Source: Verrucomicrobiales bacterium (lineage in GTDB: Bacteria; Verrucomicrobiota; Verrucomicrobiia; Verrucomicrobiales; DEV007). From it: a stretch of DNA of 32,587 nt. The notes beneath the pieces were generated by a model that saw only the letters and a program-made list of their open reading frames with translations, did not search any database and was not told the DNA's origin. This document shows, in pieces, positions 17,157 to 25,742 of the stretch. Each line of letters begins with the position of its first letter. Within the stretch, counting starts at the first letter, position 1. The stretch lies in NCBI GenBank assembly GCA_029233965.1, contig JARGOP010000007.1, forward strand, positions 47,070 through 79,656. Reading direction: 5' to 3'. The translations under genes were made by a program, and so were the position numbers.

Positions 17157-17798
17157 TCAGCGAAGGATTCCAAGGCGAAAAGCACGCGCTACCGCCGCAG
17201 ACTGGTTCGGCGCATTCAGCTTTCGGTAGAGGTTTCTCAGGTGTGAATCGACCGTGTGAATACTGAGATCCATCGCCACGGCAATTTGTTTTGCCGGTTT
17301 GCCGTCCGCAAGATGACGAAGCACTTCGAACTCCTTCGGCGAGAGCGTCGCCCCCTCCTCTTCCGGTGCTTCCCGCAACTGGTCAACGAGATGATGATTC
17401 AAATCGGGATCGACGGTCACTCCGCCACGGCAGGCCCGGCGGATTGCGGCCTCGATCTCGTCCGGTGTCGAGGTCTTGAGAAGATAGCCTGCGGCTCCTT
17501 TCCGGAGACCCTCGAGGAGATCCTTTTCGTCATCGGAGGCGGTGAGTAAAATCACTTTCAACGCGGGGAAGAGTCGTCGCATTTCTTGAAGTGCTTCAAG
17601 GCCTGATACCTGAGGCATCCTCAGATCGAGCAAAACGACGTCCGGCACGGGGCCTTTCGCCAAATCGGAGAACAGGCCCCTCGCCGACGACAAAACTTTC
17701 TCACAAAGGAACCCGCGCCGCTCCAGGACCCTGACAAGATCCCTTCGGAAGCCGACATGATCATCAACGATCCAGAGTCTCATCAAATCATTTTCCAT
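17157..17798 (-). CDS. NarL/FixJ-type response regulator
   Basis: 213 residues from ATG 17798. The receiver domain has the acidic pair in LWIVDDH, phospho-acceptor Asp58 (VVLLDLRMPQVSG), the switch Thr in VILLTASDD and the conserved Lys in YLLKTSTPDE. The C-terminal LuxR-type helix-turn-helix reads LSPKEFEVLRHLADGKPAKQ then LSIHTVDSHLRNLYRKLNAP. Start and upstream kinase stop overlap by one base (TGATG), so kinase and regulator are co-translated. It is expected to bind DNA as a dimer when phosphorylated. The 18-bp palindrome at 19887-19904 in the divergent control region is a candidate site, by position only. Confidence 0.95.
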   Translation of the reverse strand: MENDLMRLWIVDDHVGFRRDLVRVLERRGFLCEKVLSSARGLFSDLAKGPVPDVVLLDLRMPQVSGLEALQEMRRLFPALKVILLTASDDEKDLLEGLRKGAAGYLLKTSTPDEIEAAIRRACRGGVTVDPDLNHHLVDQLREAPEEEGATLSPKEFEVLRHLADGKPAKQIAVAMDLSIHTVDSHLRNLYRKLNAPNQSAAVARAFRLGILR

Positions 17799-19864
17799 CA
17801 AAGGGGCGCCGTTTCGATTTCGAGAATGAGGGAGTTTCCGTCATCCCGTAGCTCAACTTCAACACGGGTTGCCAGTCGCTGTACCCGTCGCTGAAGGCTG
17901 TTGGAAAGGAGGATCCCGTTTTCAGTGATCGGGATCGAACTGTCGTCCTCAATTTTGAACAGAATCACATCCCGGGAGGCCTCCAGCTGCACGAGGACCC
18001 GGGTCGCATCGCTGTGTTGACTGAGGTTGTGAAGCGACTCCTTACAGAACAGCAGAATTTCCCGCCGCTGTTTCCCGGAAAGGCGGGCAATGGTCTTCCC
18101 CCCGTCATCAGGAATCGTGAGATAACCATGGTCTTCACCGAAGAAATCCCGAACCGAAAACCTGAGGCGGCTCACAAAAGCATCTTCATCAAGAGAAAGC
18201 CCACGACGATCGTCACTGACCTCCAGGATCGTCCGCAGCTGATTTCGGCTCTCGCGGGCCAACTCCACAACTCGCAACAGATCATCGGAAGCGTCACGGT
18301 TGTTCCGGCCATTTTCGCGAACCTGATCGGCGAGGAGAACTATACTTCCGAGATTTCCACCCAGATCGTCATGCAGATCGGAAGCCAGTTGCTTCCGGAA
18401 CCGCGAAGACTCCGCTTCTGCCCGACGGCGTTCCCGCCACCAGGAAACTGCAAAGCCGATCGCGACGAGAGTCAGGGCCACGATGATCGTAAGAAAGAGG
18501 ATCTCGTTCGTCAAACGAATCACCCGCCGCAACCTGTCTGTGTAGGCGAGTCGCTCTTTCCGAACGAGGCGCGCTTCATCAAGGCCGCGCAACCACTCTC
18601 CCGAGCTGATAAGACGGCCTTCGCTGGCGAGCCCATCCGTTAACGACTCCAAATTCCAGATCCTGTTTTCAATTCCATCCGAGCTCACTGCCAGCTTCGC
18701 TTTGGCGGCGAGATTCTCCCCCTTGCCTCCGAAGGCCTCAATTTCGGCGAGGGCAAGAAACCGACTCGACCTGCGCTGCCAGAGTTCCGTCGCGACCCAG
18801 CGGACGCGGTCAACCTCCTGCCCCGCAAAGCCCGGAACGGTCACGACATTCTGGCCGGGATCGATCGCATACCGAACGCTGCGGCTCCCCAGCTTCTCCC
18901 CTCTGAGAAAAAAATCGGTCCGGTGAGCGAGAGGAAACCCAAAGGTCTCTGTATGAGGCAGCACCCTCTGTTGCGCGGGAATCAGGCGAATCGAAGCAAT
19001 TTCCTGCGGCCTGTCCCAGGTCAATTCAATCCACTCTTCATCGACCTCGGCAGCCTCCTTGATTTCACTGTGATAACCGAGAACAGAAGTTTCTTCCCGA
19101 ATCAGCGGCAATCCGAGCGGAGTCTTTTCATCCTTCAAAAAACCCGGTGCCATGGAGCGGTCGGGCAGAAACGAATCCGACCACCGAAGTCGACCCTCTG
19201 GGGCAATGTTAGTGTCCCCCGAAAGAATGAAGATCTCCGATACGGCAAGGTACCCGATAGTAAACGGGGCATAAGGCTTTTCAATCACCCATCGAATCGT
19301 GCGGCAGGGCAGGCCATCCAGGGCGACCCGAATCGGAAATCCGGCGGGACCGCCGCTCTCGGCTGAGGGCACCTCGAAAACCCGGGAATCGGCGTCAAAA
19401 TCCCCCGTGGCGGAAATTTCGATTCGGGACTGCAGAGGAAATCCAAGGGTCCTGATCGTGCCGTCGGCCTGCGGAATACGGGTCGGGAGAAGAAAGATGT
19501 CCTGCACCGGCACCGCCTCATCCACCTCCCAGATGAGGCTGTAACCCACCTCCGACTCCAGGCAGCGGAAAAGAGCAAATTTGTTGCTGCGATCGCCCTG
19601 CAGCTCAAAGCGCAGACGCGGCAGTTCGCGTTCCCGCTCCAACCCTGAAGCCACTTTCTCTCGCAGACGGCGGACGAAAGGGTTCCAGCCGTCCTGCCAG
19701 GATTCCGGAACCTCATCAAGATCCGAAAGAGGCCGTTCCTGCACCGCGATTCTCTCGTAATACCAGGCATCACCATCCGGTTCCTGAGCCGGAATGCAGG
19801 AGAAAAAACCTCCGGCGAGCAGGAGAAACCCGATGAGACCACCTTTCGTCATAAAATCTACCAT
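17798..19864 (-). CDS. Sensor histidine kinase with large discoidin-like periplasmic region
   Basis: About 688 residues from ATG 19864, chosen because GGGAAAGG sits just upstream and a signal peptide follows (GLIGFLLLAGGFFSC); an in-frame ATG at 19852 is also possible, and reading back to 20095 adds only non-conserved sequence. About 425 extracytoplasmic residues hold two beta-sandwich-like units resembling F5/8-type (discoidin) carbohydrate-binding domains, the last ending LTDG...SSGEWLRGL. One transmembrane helix (about 454-476) precedes the HisKA_3-type dimerisation motif LASDLHDDLGGNLG (His498). The ATPase domain has an N-box (KESLHNLSQHSDA), but the glycine boxes are poor: IEDDSSIPITENG replaces D-x-G-x-G, and GILL replaces GxGL. 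It probably senses an extracellular glycan or wall signal and phosphorylates the co-translated regulator, if it still binds ATP. Confidence 0.88.
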   Translation of the reverse strand: MVDFMTKGGLIGFLLLAGGFFSCIPAQEPDGDAWYYERIAVQERPLSDLDEVPESWQDGWNPFVRRLREKVASGLERERELPRLRFELQGDRSNKFALFRCLESEVGYSLIWEVDEAVPVQDIFLLPTRIPQADGTIRTLGFPLQSRIEISATGDFDADSRVFEVPSAESGGPAGFPIRVALDGLPCRTIRWVIEKPYAPFTIGYLAVSEIFILSGDTNIAPEGRLRWSDSFLPDRSMAPGFLKDEKTPLGLPLIREETSVLGYHSEIKEAAEVDEEWIELTWDRPQEIASIRLIPAQQRVLPHTETFGFPLAHRTDFFLRGEKLGSRSVRYAIDPGQNVVTVPGFAGQEVDRVRWVATELWQRRSSRFLALAEIEAFGGKGENLAAKAKLAVSSDGIENRIWNLESLTDGLASEGRLISSGEWLRGLDEARLVRKERLAYTDRLRRVIRLTNEILFLTIIVALTLVAIGFAVSWWRERRRAEAESSRFRKQLASDLHDDLGGNLGSIVLLADQVRENGRNNRDASDDLLRVVELARESRNQLRTILEVSDDRRGLSLDEDAFVSRLRFSVRDFFGEDHGYLTIPDDGGKTIARLSGKQRREILLFCKESLHNLSQHSDATRVLVQLEASRDVILFKIEDDSSIPITENGILLSNSLQRRVQRLATRVEVELRDDGNSLILEIETAPL

Positions 19865-19886
19865 GTCGCCTTTCCCGCAATGCCGC

Positions 19887-19904
19887 ATCACGAATTTCCG
19901 TGAT
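19887..19904. promoter_or_regulatory. 18-bp palindrome between divergent operons
   Basis: ATCACG (19887-19892), six bases AATTTC, CGTGAT (19899-19904). It lies between the two-component operon start (19864, minus) and the DUF1549/DUF1553 gene start (19941, plus). This size and symmetry suit a dimeric helix-turn-helix regulator. Confidence 0.4.
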
Positions 19905-19940
19905 AGCAGAGATGGGCGCTCCTCGCTACACTTGGAAAGT

Positions 19941-22349
19941 ATGAGATTTCCCCGGACTATTCCCGCCTTTGCTGGACTCGCCTTAGCCACCCCGGCAATC
20001 GCCGAAATCGACTTTGTCCACCAGGTCGTACCCGTTCTCAAAGAACACTGCAGCGAATGCCACGCCGGGGAGAAAGCCGAAGGTGGTTTTTCCATGAACC
20101 ATCGCGATCTTTTCCTCGACGACGATACCGCCGTGCCCGGAAAAGCCCACGAGTCCTACTTCATCGATCTGATCCATGATCCAGACCCGGATTACCAGAT
20201 GCCGCCGGACGACATGCCCCGGGTCCCGGCAGAGCAGATTGCGATCCTCGAGCAATGGGTGAACGAGGGCATGAAGTGGGAGCCCGGATTTACCTTTGCT
20301 ACGCCCACCTACGAGCCGCCCTTCAAACCGCGTCGCCCCGAACTTCCCGAAGTGACCGGAGGAAAAGATCATCCTGTGGATCGAATTATCGATGCCTACC
20401 TGGCCGCCCGGAACCTCGAGAATCCTCAGCCCATTGACGATTCAACCTTCCTGCGACGGGTTTCGCTCGATCTCACCGGACTCCTCCCGAACCCGGACCG
20501 GGTCCGCACCTTTCTCGAGGATAAGTCTCCGAACAAGCGCGAAGCCATCATCGATGAGTTGCTCGCCGATGAAGTCGCCTACACCGAGCACTGGCTCACC
20601 TTCTGGAACGACCTCCTCCGCAACGACTATGACGGGACCGGATTCATCACCGGCGGCCGGACCCAGATCAGCGAGTGGCTCTATCAATCGCTGAAAGAGA
20701 ACAAACCGTTCGACGCGATGGTGCGGGAATTGATCGCCCCGGCAGACACGGCCAGCGCCGGCTTTATCAACGGCATCAAATGGCGGGGCACCGTCAGTGC
20801 CGGGCAGACCTTGCCTATCCAGTTTTCGCAAAGCCTTTCCCAGTCCTTCCTCGGCATCAACATGAAGTGCGCCTCCTGCCACGACAGTTTCCTCGACCGT
20901 TGGAAGCTTGAGGACGCTTACGCTCTCGCCGCGATCTACTCTGACGAGTCCATTGAGCTTCACCGATGCGACAAACCCACCGGTGAAACGGCAACAGCCG
21001 CGTGGCTTTTTCCGGAAATCGGCAACATCGATCCGGCTGCCCCGAAAGAGGAAAGGCTCAAGCAACTCGCCGGACTCATGACGCATCCGGAGAACGGGCG
21101 CGTCCCCCGCACGATGGTAAACCGTCTCTGGGGCCAGCTCATGGGACGTGGAATTGTGCACCCGTTAGATGCGATGCAGACGGAACCGTGGAACGAAGAT
21201 CTCCTCGACTGGATCGCCGCCGAGTTTCAGGAGAACGGCTACGACTTGAAGCACACCCTTCGCCTCATCACGACTTCCGCCGCTTACCAGAGCGGGACGC
21301 CCGCCCACGGGGAATCGAAGGAGACGACTGACTACACCTTCGAAGGCCCGCTCCCGAAGCGACTTACCGCCGAGCAGTATGTCGACGCCATCTGGCAGAT
21401 CACCAACAGCGCCCCGGCTTCCTACGACGCCCCCGTCGCGCGGGGAGTCGTTGATCCCGGTTTGGTCAGGAAGCTGAGCTTCGAAAGCTCCTGGATCTGG
21501 GGACCTTCGGCAAAGCCGGGCCCGCCGCCACATGGGGAAAAGATTCTCCTGCGCCGTGACTTCTCACCGAAATCAAAAGTCCGTTCAGCCGGTATCATCG
21601 CAGCGGCCGACAACGCCTACGTCCTCTACCTGAATGGGCGCAAGATCATGGACGGAAGCAAGTGGAGCGAACTCGACGCCGCCCCGATCGCCAACTCGAT
21701 CAAGCCGAAGAATCAACTTCTCATCGTTGCCGAAAACCGGGGCCCGAAGCCCAACGTAGCCGGAGCGTTCTGCGCCGTGAGAATCGAATACGAGGACGGT
21801 TCCGATGAGATCATCCTCACTGACGAAACCTGGCAAGTCAGCGAGACTGTTCCCACCGGGAGCCGCGCCGGCCAGTGGAAGCTCAACGAACTCACCTGGA
21901 CCGCTGCCGTTCCTGTCAGCATTCCGCAGTGGAAAGAAGCCACCGACAAGCGGATCGGCGCCACCCTCGCGCGGGCCTCGGCGGGCAGCGATTACCTCAT
22001 CCGGGCCGCTTTGCTGAAGGCGGATGACCTCATGCGCGCACTGGGTCGACCAAATCGTGATCAGATTGTGACCTCGCGTCCTTCCGAGCTGACCACTCTC
22101 GAAGCCGTCAACCTCGCCACCAGCGAAAATCTGATTCAAAGCTTGAAGCAGGGAGCGGAACAGCTGATCGGCGAACGGACCTCCACGGAACTCATTGAAG
22201 AAGTCTACCTTTCCACCCTCTCCCGCTACCCCACCGAATCTGAAATGAGCTTCGCCGCCGAAGCGCTCGGTGAAGCCCCTGACGAGGCCATCATCACCGA
22301 CCTTCTCTGGGCGATCACGATGACCCCCGAATTCCTCATCGTTCGCTAA
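19941..22349 (+). CDS. DUF1549/DUF1553 planctomycete cytochrome c protein with inserted beta domain
   Basis: 802 residues from ATG 19941, chosen for GGAAAG eight bases upstream and a signal peptide (RTIPAFAGLALATPAIA). Domain order: PSCyt1 with C37-SE-C40-H41; PSCyt2/DUF1549 from about 146 (DRIIDAYL, then FLRRVSLDLTGLLPNPD) with a second haem site C310-AS-C313-H314; the first part of PSD1/DUF1553 at about 372-460 (NRLWGQLMGRGIVHPLDAMQ). An all-beta insertion at about 530-640 (FSPKSKVRSAGIIAAADNAY, VLYLNGRKIMDGSKW) resembles galactose-binding modules. The DUF1553 tail (EEVYLSTLSRYPTESEM) then resumes. It is probably a periplasmic electron carrier or haem enzyme of unknown reaction. The DUF1501 gene follows 49 bases downstream, the usual partner. 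Confidence 0.92.
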   Translation: MRFPRTIPAFAGLALATPAIAEIDFVHQVVPVLKEHCSECHAGEKAEGGFSMNHRDLFLDDDTAVPGKAHESYFIDLIHDPDPDYQMPPDDMPRVPAEQIAILEQWVNEGMKWEPGFTFATPTYEPPFKPRRPELPEVTGGKDHPVDRIIDAYLAARNLENPQPIDDSTFLRRVSLDLTGLLPNPDRVRTFLEDKSPNKREAIIDELLADEVAYTEHWLTFWNDLLRNDYDGTGFITGGRTQISEWLYQSLKENKPFDAMVRELIAPADTASAGFINGIKWRGTVSAGQTLPIQFSQSLSQSFLGINMKCASCHDSFLDRWKLEDAYALAAIYSDESIELHRCDKPTGETATAAWLFPEIGNIDPAAPKEERLKQLAGLMTHPENGRVPRTMVNRLWGQLMGRGIVHPLDAMQTEPWNEDLLDWIAAEFQENGYDLKHTLRLITTSAAYQSGTPAHGESKETTDYTFEGPLPKRLTAEQYVDAIWQITNSAPASYDAPVARGVVDPGLVRKLSFESSWIWGPSAKPGPPPHGEKILLRRDFSPKSKVRSAGIIAAADNAYVLYLNGRKIMDGSKWSELDAAPIANSIKPKNQLLIVAENRGPKPNVAGAFCAVRIEYEDGSDEIILTDETWQVSETVPTGSRAGQWKLNELTWTAAVPVSIPQWKEATDKRIGATLARASAGSDYLIRAALLKADDLMRALGRPNRDQIVTSRPSELTTLEAVNLATSENLIQSLKQGAEQLIGERTSTELIEEVYLSTLSRYPTESEMSFAAEALGEAPDEAIITDLLWAITMTPEFLIVR

Positions 22350-22398
22350 CTCCCATTCTCAACTCTTCTACTCCTTCCCTCTTCACATTCTTCTTCCC

Positions 22399-23847
22399 AT
22401 GAAATTTGACATCGATCCTGAGGCCCCCGATTCCATCGTCCGCCGGGACTTTCTCAAAAAACTTGGCGCTGCCTCCACTGCCGCCTGGATGTCCGGCGCT
22501 CCGCAAATCGTCCGCGGTGCCGGCGTGGAGCATCCCGAAGCCAAAGCCGATGCCTGCATTCTTCTCTGGATGGGTGGAGGCATGGCGGCCCCGGAGACCT
22601 TTGATCCGAAGCGCTACGCCCCTTTCGAAAGCGGCATGCCCGTCGACTCAGTCCTGAGTACCTTCCCTTCGATCGACACCTCGGTCGACCATATCAAAAT
22701 TTGCGCGGGACTGGAAAATATCGCGCAGGTCATGGATCGCGGCACCCTTCTCCGCTCGGTTGTCCAACCTGATCTCGGCAGTATCCTCCACAGTCGTCAC
22801 CAGTATCACTGGCACACCGGCTACGTCCCGCCGCAGACGGTTGCCGCGCCACACCTCGGCGCCTGGATGGCGCGGGTCCTCGGGCCGCAAAACGAAGTGA
22901 TGCCTCCTTTCATCAATATCGGTCAACGTCTTGAAGGCGTCGGCGAAAAGGAGGAACTCAAAGCCTTCACCACCGCCGGATTTTTCGGAAGCGAATACGG
23001 CCCCATGAACCTCCCCTTCCCTGAAGAAGCGGCCGCCGCAGTGCGCCCGCCCGAAGGCATGACCGGGTCACGTTTTTCCGACCGGAACAAACTCTTCCGT
23101 CAACTTGTCGACCGCAGCCCGCATCGCGAATATGCCAGTGACCACCAACAGGAGTCACTGATGCGCTCGATGGACAATGCCTACCGTCTCCTCAACTCGA
23201 AGGAGCGCGAAGCCTTCGACATCGAAAAGGAGCCTCAGGAAGTGCGCGACAAATACGACACCGGTCGCTTCGGACGGGGTTGTCTTCTCGCCCGCCGCCT
23301 TGTTGAAAACGGGGCCCGCTTCGTTGAGGTCACGACCGAGTATGTCCCCTTTCTGCACTGGGACACGCATGCCAACGGGCATGAAACCGTGGATCGCCTG
23401 CACCAGGAAATCGATCAGCCGATCGCCCGGCTCGTCCTTGATCTAGAGGAGCGTGGCCTCCTTGACCGGACTCTCGTGATCGTCGCGTCCGAGTTCAGCC
23501 GCGATGCCCTCATGGAAGGCAAGCCCGGTTCCGAAGCAAATGACCAGGCCACTCACAAAGTCGACAACATCACCGAGATGAAGCACTACGGTCTCCACCG
23601 TCACTTCACCGACGGCAGCAGTGTCATGATGTTCGGCGGCGGGGTGAAGAAAGGCCATCTCTACGGAGCCACCGCCGACGAGCGGCCACTCATCGCAGTC
23701 GAAGATCCCGTGACGATCACCGACCTCCATGCCACGATCATGACCGCGATGGGGGTGAGTCCACGAACCGTCTTCATGATCGAAGGGCGACCGTTCTATG
23801 TTACCAAGGACGGCGCAGGAAAACCGGTAAAGGAGATCTTCGCGTAA
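22399..23847 (+). CDS. DUF1501 domain-containing Tat-exported protein
   Basis: 482 residues with a twin-arginine signal (VRRDFLKKLGAASTAAW). The body matches DUF1501: CILLWMGGGMAAPETFDPK near the start, the HSRHQYHWHTGY stretch, GRGCLLARRLVENGARFVEV, HWDTHANGHET, and LVIVASEFSRDALMEG. The fold is related to alkaline phosphatases and sulfatases, and the Asp/His pattern (WDTH, ASEF) resembles metal ligands, but there is no formylglycine site and no proven reaction. The start is preceded by a long pyrimidine tract rather than a Shine-Dalgarno site. It forms an operon with the DUF1549/DUF1553 gene, the partnership seen widely in PVC bacteria. Confidence 0.93.
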   Translation: MKFDIDPEAPDSIVRRDFLKKLGAASTAAWMSGAPQIVRGAGVEHPEAKADACILLWMGGGMAAPETFDPKRYAPFESGMPVDSVLSTFPSIDTSVDHIKICAGLENIAQVMDRGTLLRSVVQPDLGSILHSRHQYHWHTGYVPPQTVAAPHLGAWMARVLGPQNEVMPPFINIGQRLEGVGEKEELKAFTTAGFFGSEYGPMNLPFPEEAAAAVRPPEGMTGSRFSDRNKLFRQLVDRSPHREYASDHQQESLMRSMDNAYRLLNSKEREAFDIEKEPQEVRDKYDTGRFGRGCLLARRLVENGARFVEVTTEYVPFLHWDTHANGHETVDRLHQEIDQPIARLVLDLEERGLLDRTLVIVASEFSRDALMEGKPGSEANDQATHKVDNITEMKHYGLHRHFTDGSSVMMFGGGVKKGHLYGATADERPLIAVEDPVTITDLHATIMTAMGVSPRTVFMIEGRPFYVTKDGAGKPVKEIFA

Positions 23848-23930
23848 GCACGCGGGAAGATGGCTGGCGAGCATGATCAAGCAGCCCGTCCACAACGCGC
23901 CTCCCGACGCAACGCGCGGGCCGCACCCGG

Positions 23931-25535
23931 CTACCAGACAAACTTCGGGACCGACCGGAAAAGCTTCATCTCAGTGTCGTTCGAAAGAGGCTCACCGGGA
24001 GTTGAGCGCCCCCGATTCAGAAGGGCTTCCAAATCCCCTAACATCGCCGCAAGCCGGTCCGCCTCCTTCCCGGCGAGGTCTTTCGATTCCGTCGGATCGG
24101 TGGGTAAATGATAGAGCTGCACAAACGGCGTCCGTTTCAGTTCGTCATGATTTTCCGGTTTCTTTCCAAACGACTCCACCGCTGCCTTCCACGCACTGTT
24201 TGAATCGGGGCGACTCGCAAAGCGGCCGTTCGATCCACTTCCGGGTCCGACGATCAATTTCCAATCGCCTTTACGATACGAGTGCGCTGTCGAGCCACTG
24301 GCAATGAGGCTGGTTCGTGTCGGCGCGGTTTCCGGATCCTTGAGGAGCGGGAGAAAGCTGATCGAATCAGGTCCCTCCTCATCGGACAATGCCTGCCCCG
24401 TCACCTCCGCAAGCGTCGCCATCAAATCGATCGTACTGATCATTTCTTCGCAGACACCGCCACCCTCAATGACCCCGGGCCACGCCGCGGCAAAGGGTAC
24501 ACGATGGCCTCCCTCCAGCGCCGAAAATTTGTACCCCCGCCACGGTCCGTTCGCATGGTGTCCATCCTTGTGCATTTCTTCGGCCTGAAAGGCCGTCGCC
24601 TCGTACTTCCGCCCGGAGTAATGCCCCGGGCCGTGGTCCGAGGTAGCGATGAAAAGCGTTTCCCCCTCCACGCCATGCCGCGCGAGCGCTTCGCGGATCC
24701 GGCCAATACAGGCGTCGGTGTTCATGACAAAGTCTCCGTAGATCCCGATGCGACTTTTCCCGAGAAACTCCGGTTCCGGAGAAGTCGGGGTATGCGGTGC
24801 CGTCAGCCCGACGAAGAGAAAAAACGGCTCGTCTCTTGCCGCCTGCCCGCCAATGAAGCGGTCCGCCTCTTCGCAAAACCGCGGCAGCACTTCATGATCC
24901 ACAAAATCCTCCGAGGCAGGGCCGAGCCGGTTGAAGGCACTCCACCCTTTCTCGGCGGTGACGGACCCAACCCAGTCACCGTTCCTGAGAAACGCATAGG
25001 GAGGCATGTCCAGCGACCCGGGAAGAATGAAGGTCTCATCGAATCCAAAATCGTTCGGACCGGTCAGGAGCGGCTTCGTGAAGTCTACCGTCTCATCACT
25101 CTGCACGGCTCCACCTTTCGTGGCCATCCCGGTGCCAAGGTGCCACTTCCCGACGTAGCCGGTGGTATACCCCGCACGCTTCATGAGGTCTCCCAGGGTA
25201 AAGCGATCCGGCGAAAACTGTGGACCGAGAAATCCCCAGGGGCCACCGCCTTTGGGGCGCTCGTATCGCAGGGCGTAGCGTCCCGTCATCATGGAAACCC
25301 GGCTCGGGATACACACCGAATCGGTGACATGAGCATCCGTGAACTTGATACCGTCGGCACAAAGCTGATCAAAGTGAGGAGTATCGATATTGCAAAAATC
25401 ACCCCCGAAAGATTCGATATCTCCGTAGCCAAGGTCATCGGCAACGAGCAAGACCACATTGGGCCGGGAGACCGGTTCCGCAAAAACCGGATGAAAGAAA
25501 AGACACAAAGCGAAGAGGTAGAGAATTCGAACCAT
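23931..25535 (-). CDS. Secreted sulfatase (PF00884)
   Basis: 534 residues from ATG 25535, which begins a Sec signal (MVRILYLFALCLFFHPVFA); the longer in-frame start at 25622 puts 29 residues before the signal. It has the metal-binding Asp pair (VVLLVADDLGYGDIESFGG), formylglycine motif C75-IPSR in VCIPSRVSMMTGRYALR, GYVGKWHLGTG, the second metal site FIATSDHGPGHYSG, and LEGGHRVPFAAAWPG. All catalytic elements are present. It should cleave sulfate esters in the periplasm or outside the cell; the substrate is unresolved, with the C-terminal half similar to the N-acetylgalactosamine/choline-type sulfatase region. Divergent from the sulfatase at 25743, sharing a 207-base control region with a palindrome at 25617-25636. 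Confidence 0.95.
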   Translation of the reverse strand: MVRILYLFALCLFFHPVFAEPVSRPNVVLLVADDLGYGDIESFGGDFCNIDTPHFDQLCADGIKFTDAHVTDSVCIPSRVSMMTGRYALRYERPKGGGPWGFLGPQFSPDRFTLGDLMKRAGYTTGYVGKWHLGTGMATKGGAVQSDETVDFTKPLLTGPNDFGFDETFILPGSLDMPPYAFLRNGDWVGSVTAEKGWSAFNRLGPASEDFVDHEVLPRFCEEADRFIGGQAARDEPFFLFVGLTAPHTPTSPEPEFLGKSRIGIYGDFVMNTDACIGRIREALARHGVEGETLFIATSDHGPGHYSGRKYEATAFQAEEMHKDGHHANGPWRGYKFSALEGGHRVPFAAAWPGVIEGGGVCEEMISTIDLMATLAEVTGQALSDEEGPDSISFLPLLKDPETAPTRTSLIASGSTAHSYRKGDWKLIVGPGSGSNGRFASRPDSNSAWKAAVESFGKKPENHDELKRTPFVQLYHLPTDPTESKDLAGKEADRLAAMLGDLEALLNRGRSTPGEPLSNDTEMKLFRSVPKFVW

Positions 25536-25616
25536 GGAGACAGCGTCCTGAATTCCCGTCTCCTTCGCAATCCGCAAAAAGGACGACTTCGCGGAACCCG
25601 CCCGAGTTTTGAGCAC

Positions 25617-25636
25617 GAACAAGCAGACCCTTGTTC
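25617..25636. promoter_or_regulatory. 20-bp palindrome in the divergent sulfatase control region
   Basis: GAACAAG (25617-25623), loop CAGACC, CTTGTTC (25630-25636): a perfect 7-bp inverted repeat. It lies 82 bases before the minus-strand sulfatase start and 107 before the plus-strand one. Candidate operator, or a leader hairpin of the minus-strand mRNA. Confidence 0.35.
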
Positions 25637-25742
25637 CATCGTTTTCACTTACGCTTAAACCCTACCCAGGCGAATTTGGCTTGATCACGCATTTTCCAAC
25701 CGCACCTTCCTTTCTTTACCTAACCGGCGCTAAAGACACCCC

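Noticed and set aside
19865-20095. Upstream extension of the histidine kinase start to 20095
   Set aside because: The extension overlaps the divergent cytochrome gene's signal-peptide region, and a good start with a Shine-Dalgarno-like site and signal peptide exists at 19864.
23848-23930. GC-rich repeats (AACGCGC twice) in the convergent gap as a terminator
   Set aside because: The copies are direct, not inverted, and no stable stem with a T-tract could be drawn.
24282-25658. 458-residue plus-strand open frame opposite the sulfatase
   Set aside because: The minus strand encodes a complete sulfatase with all motifs; the plus-strand translation is basic and has no family resemblance.
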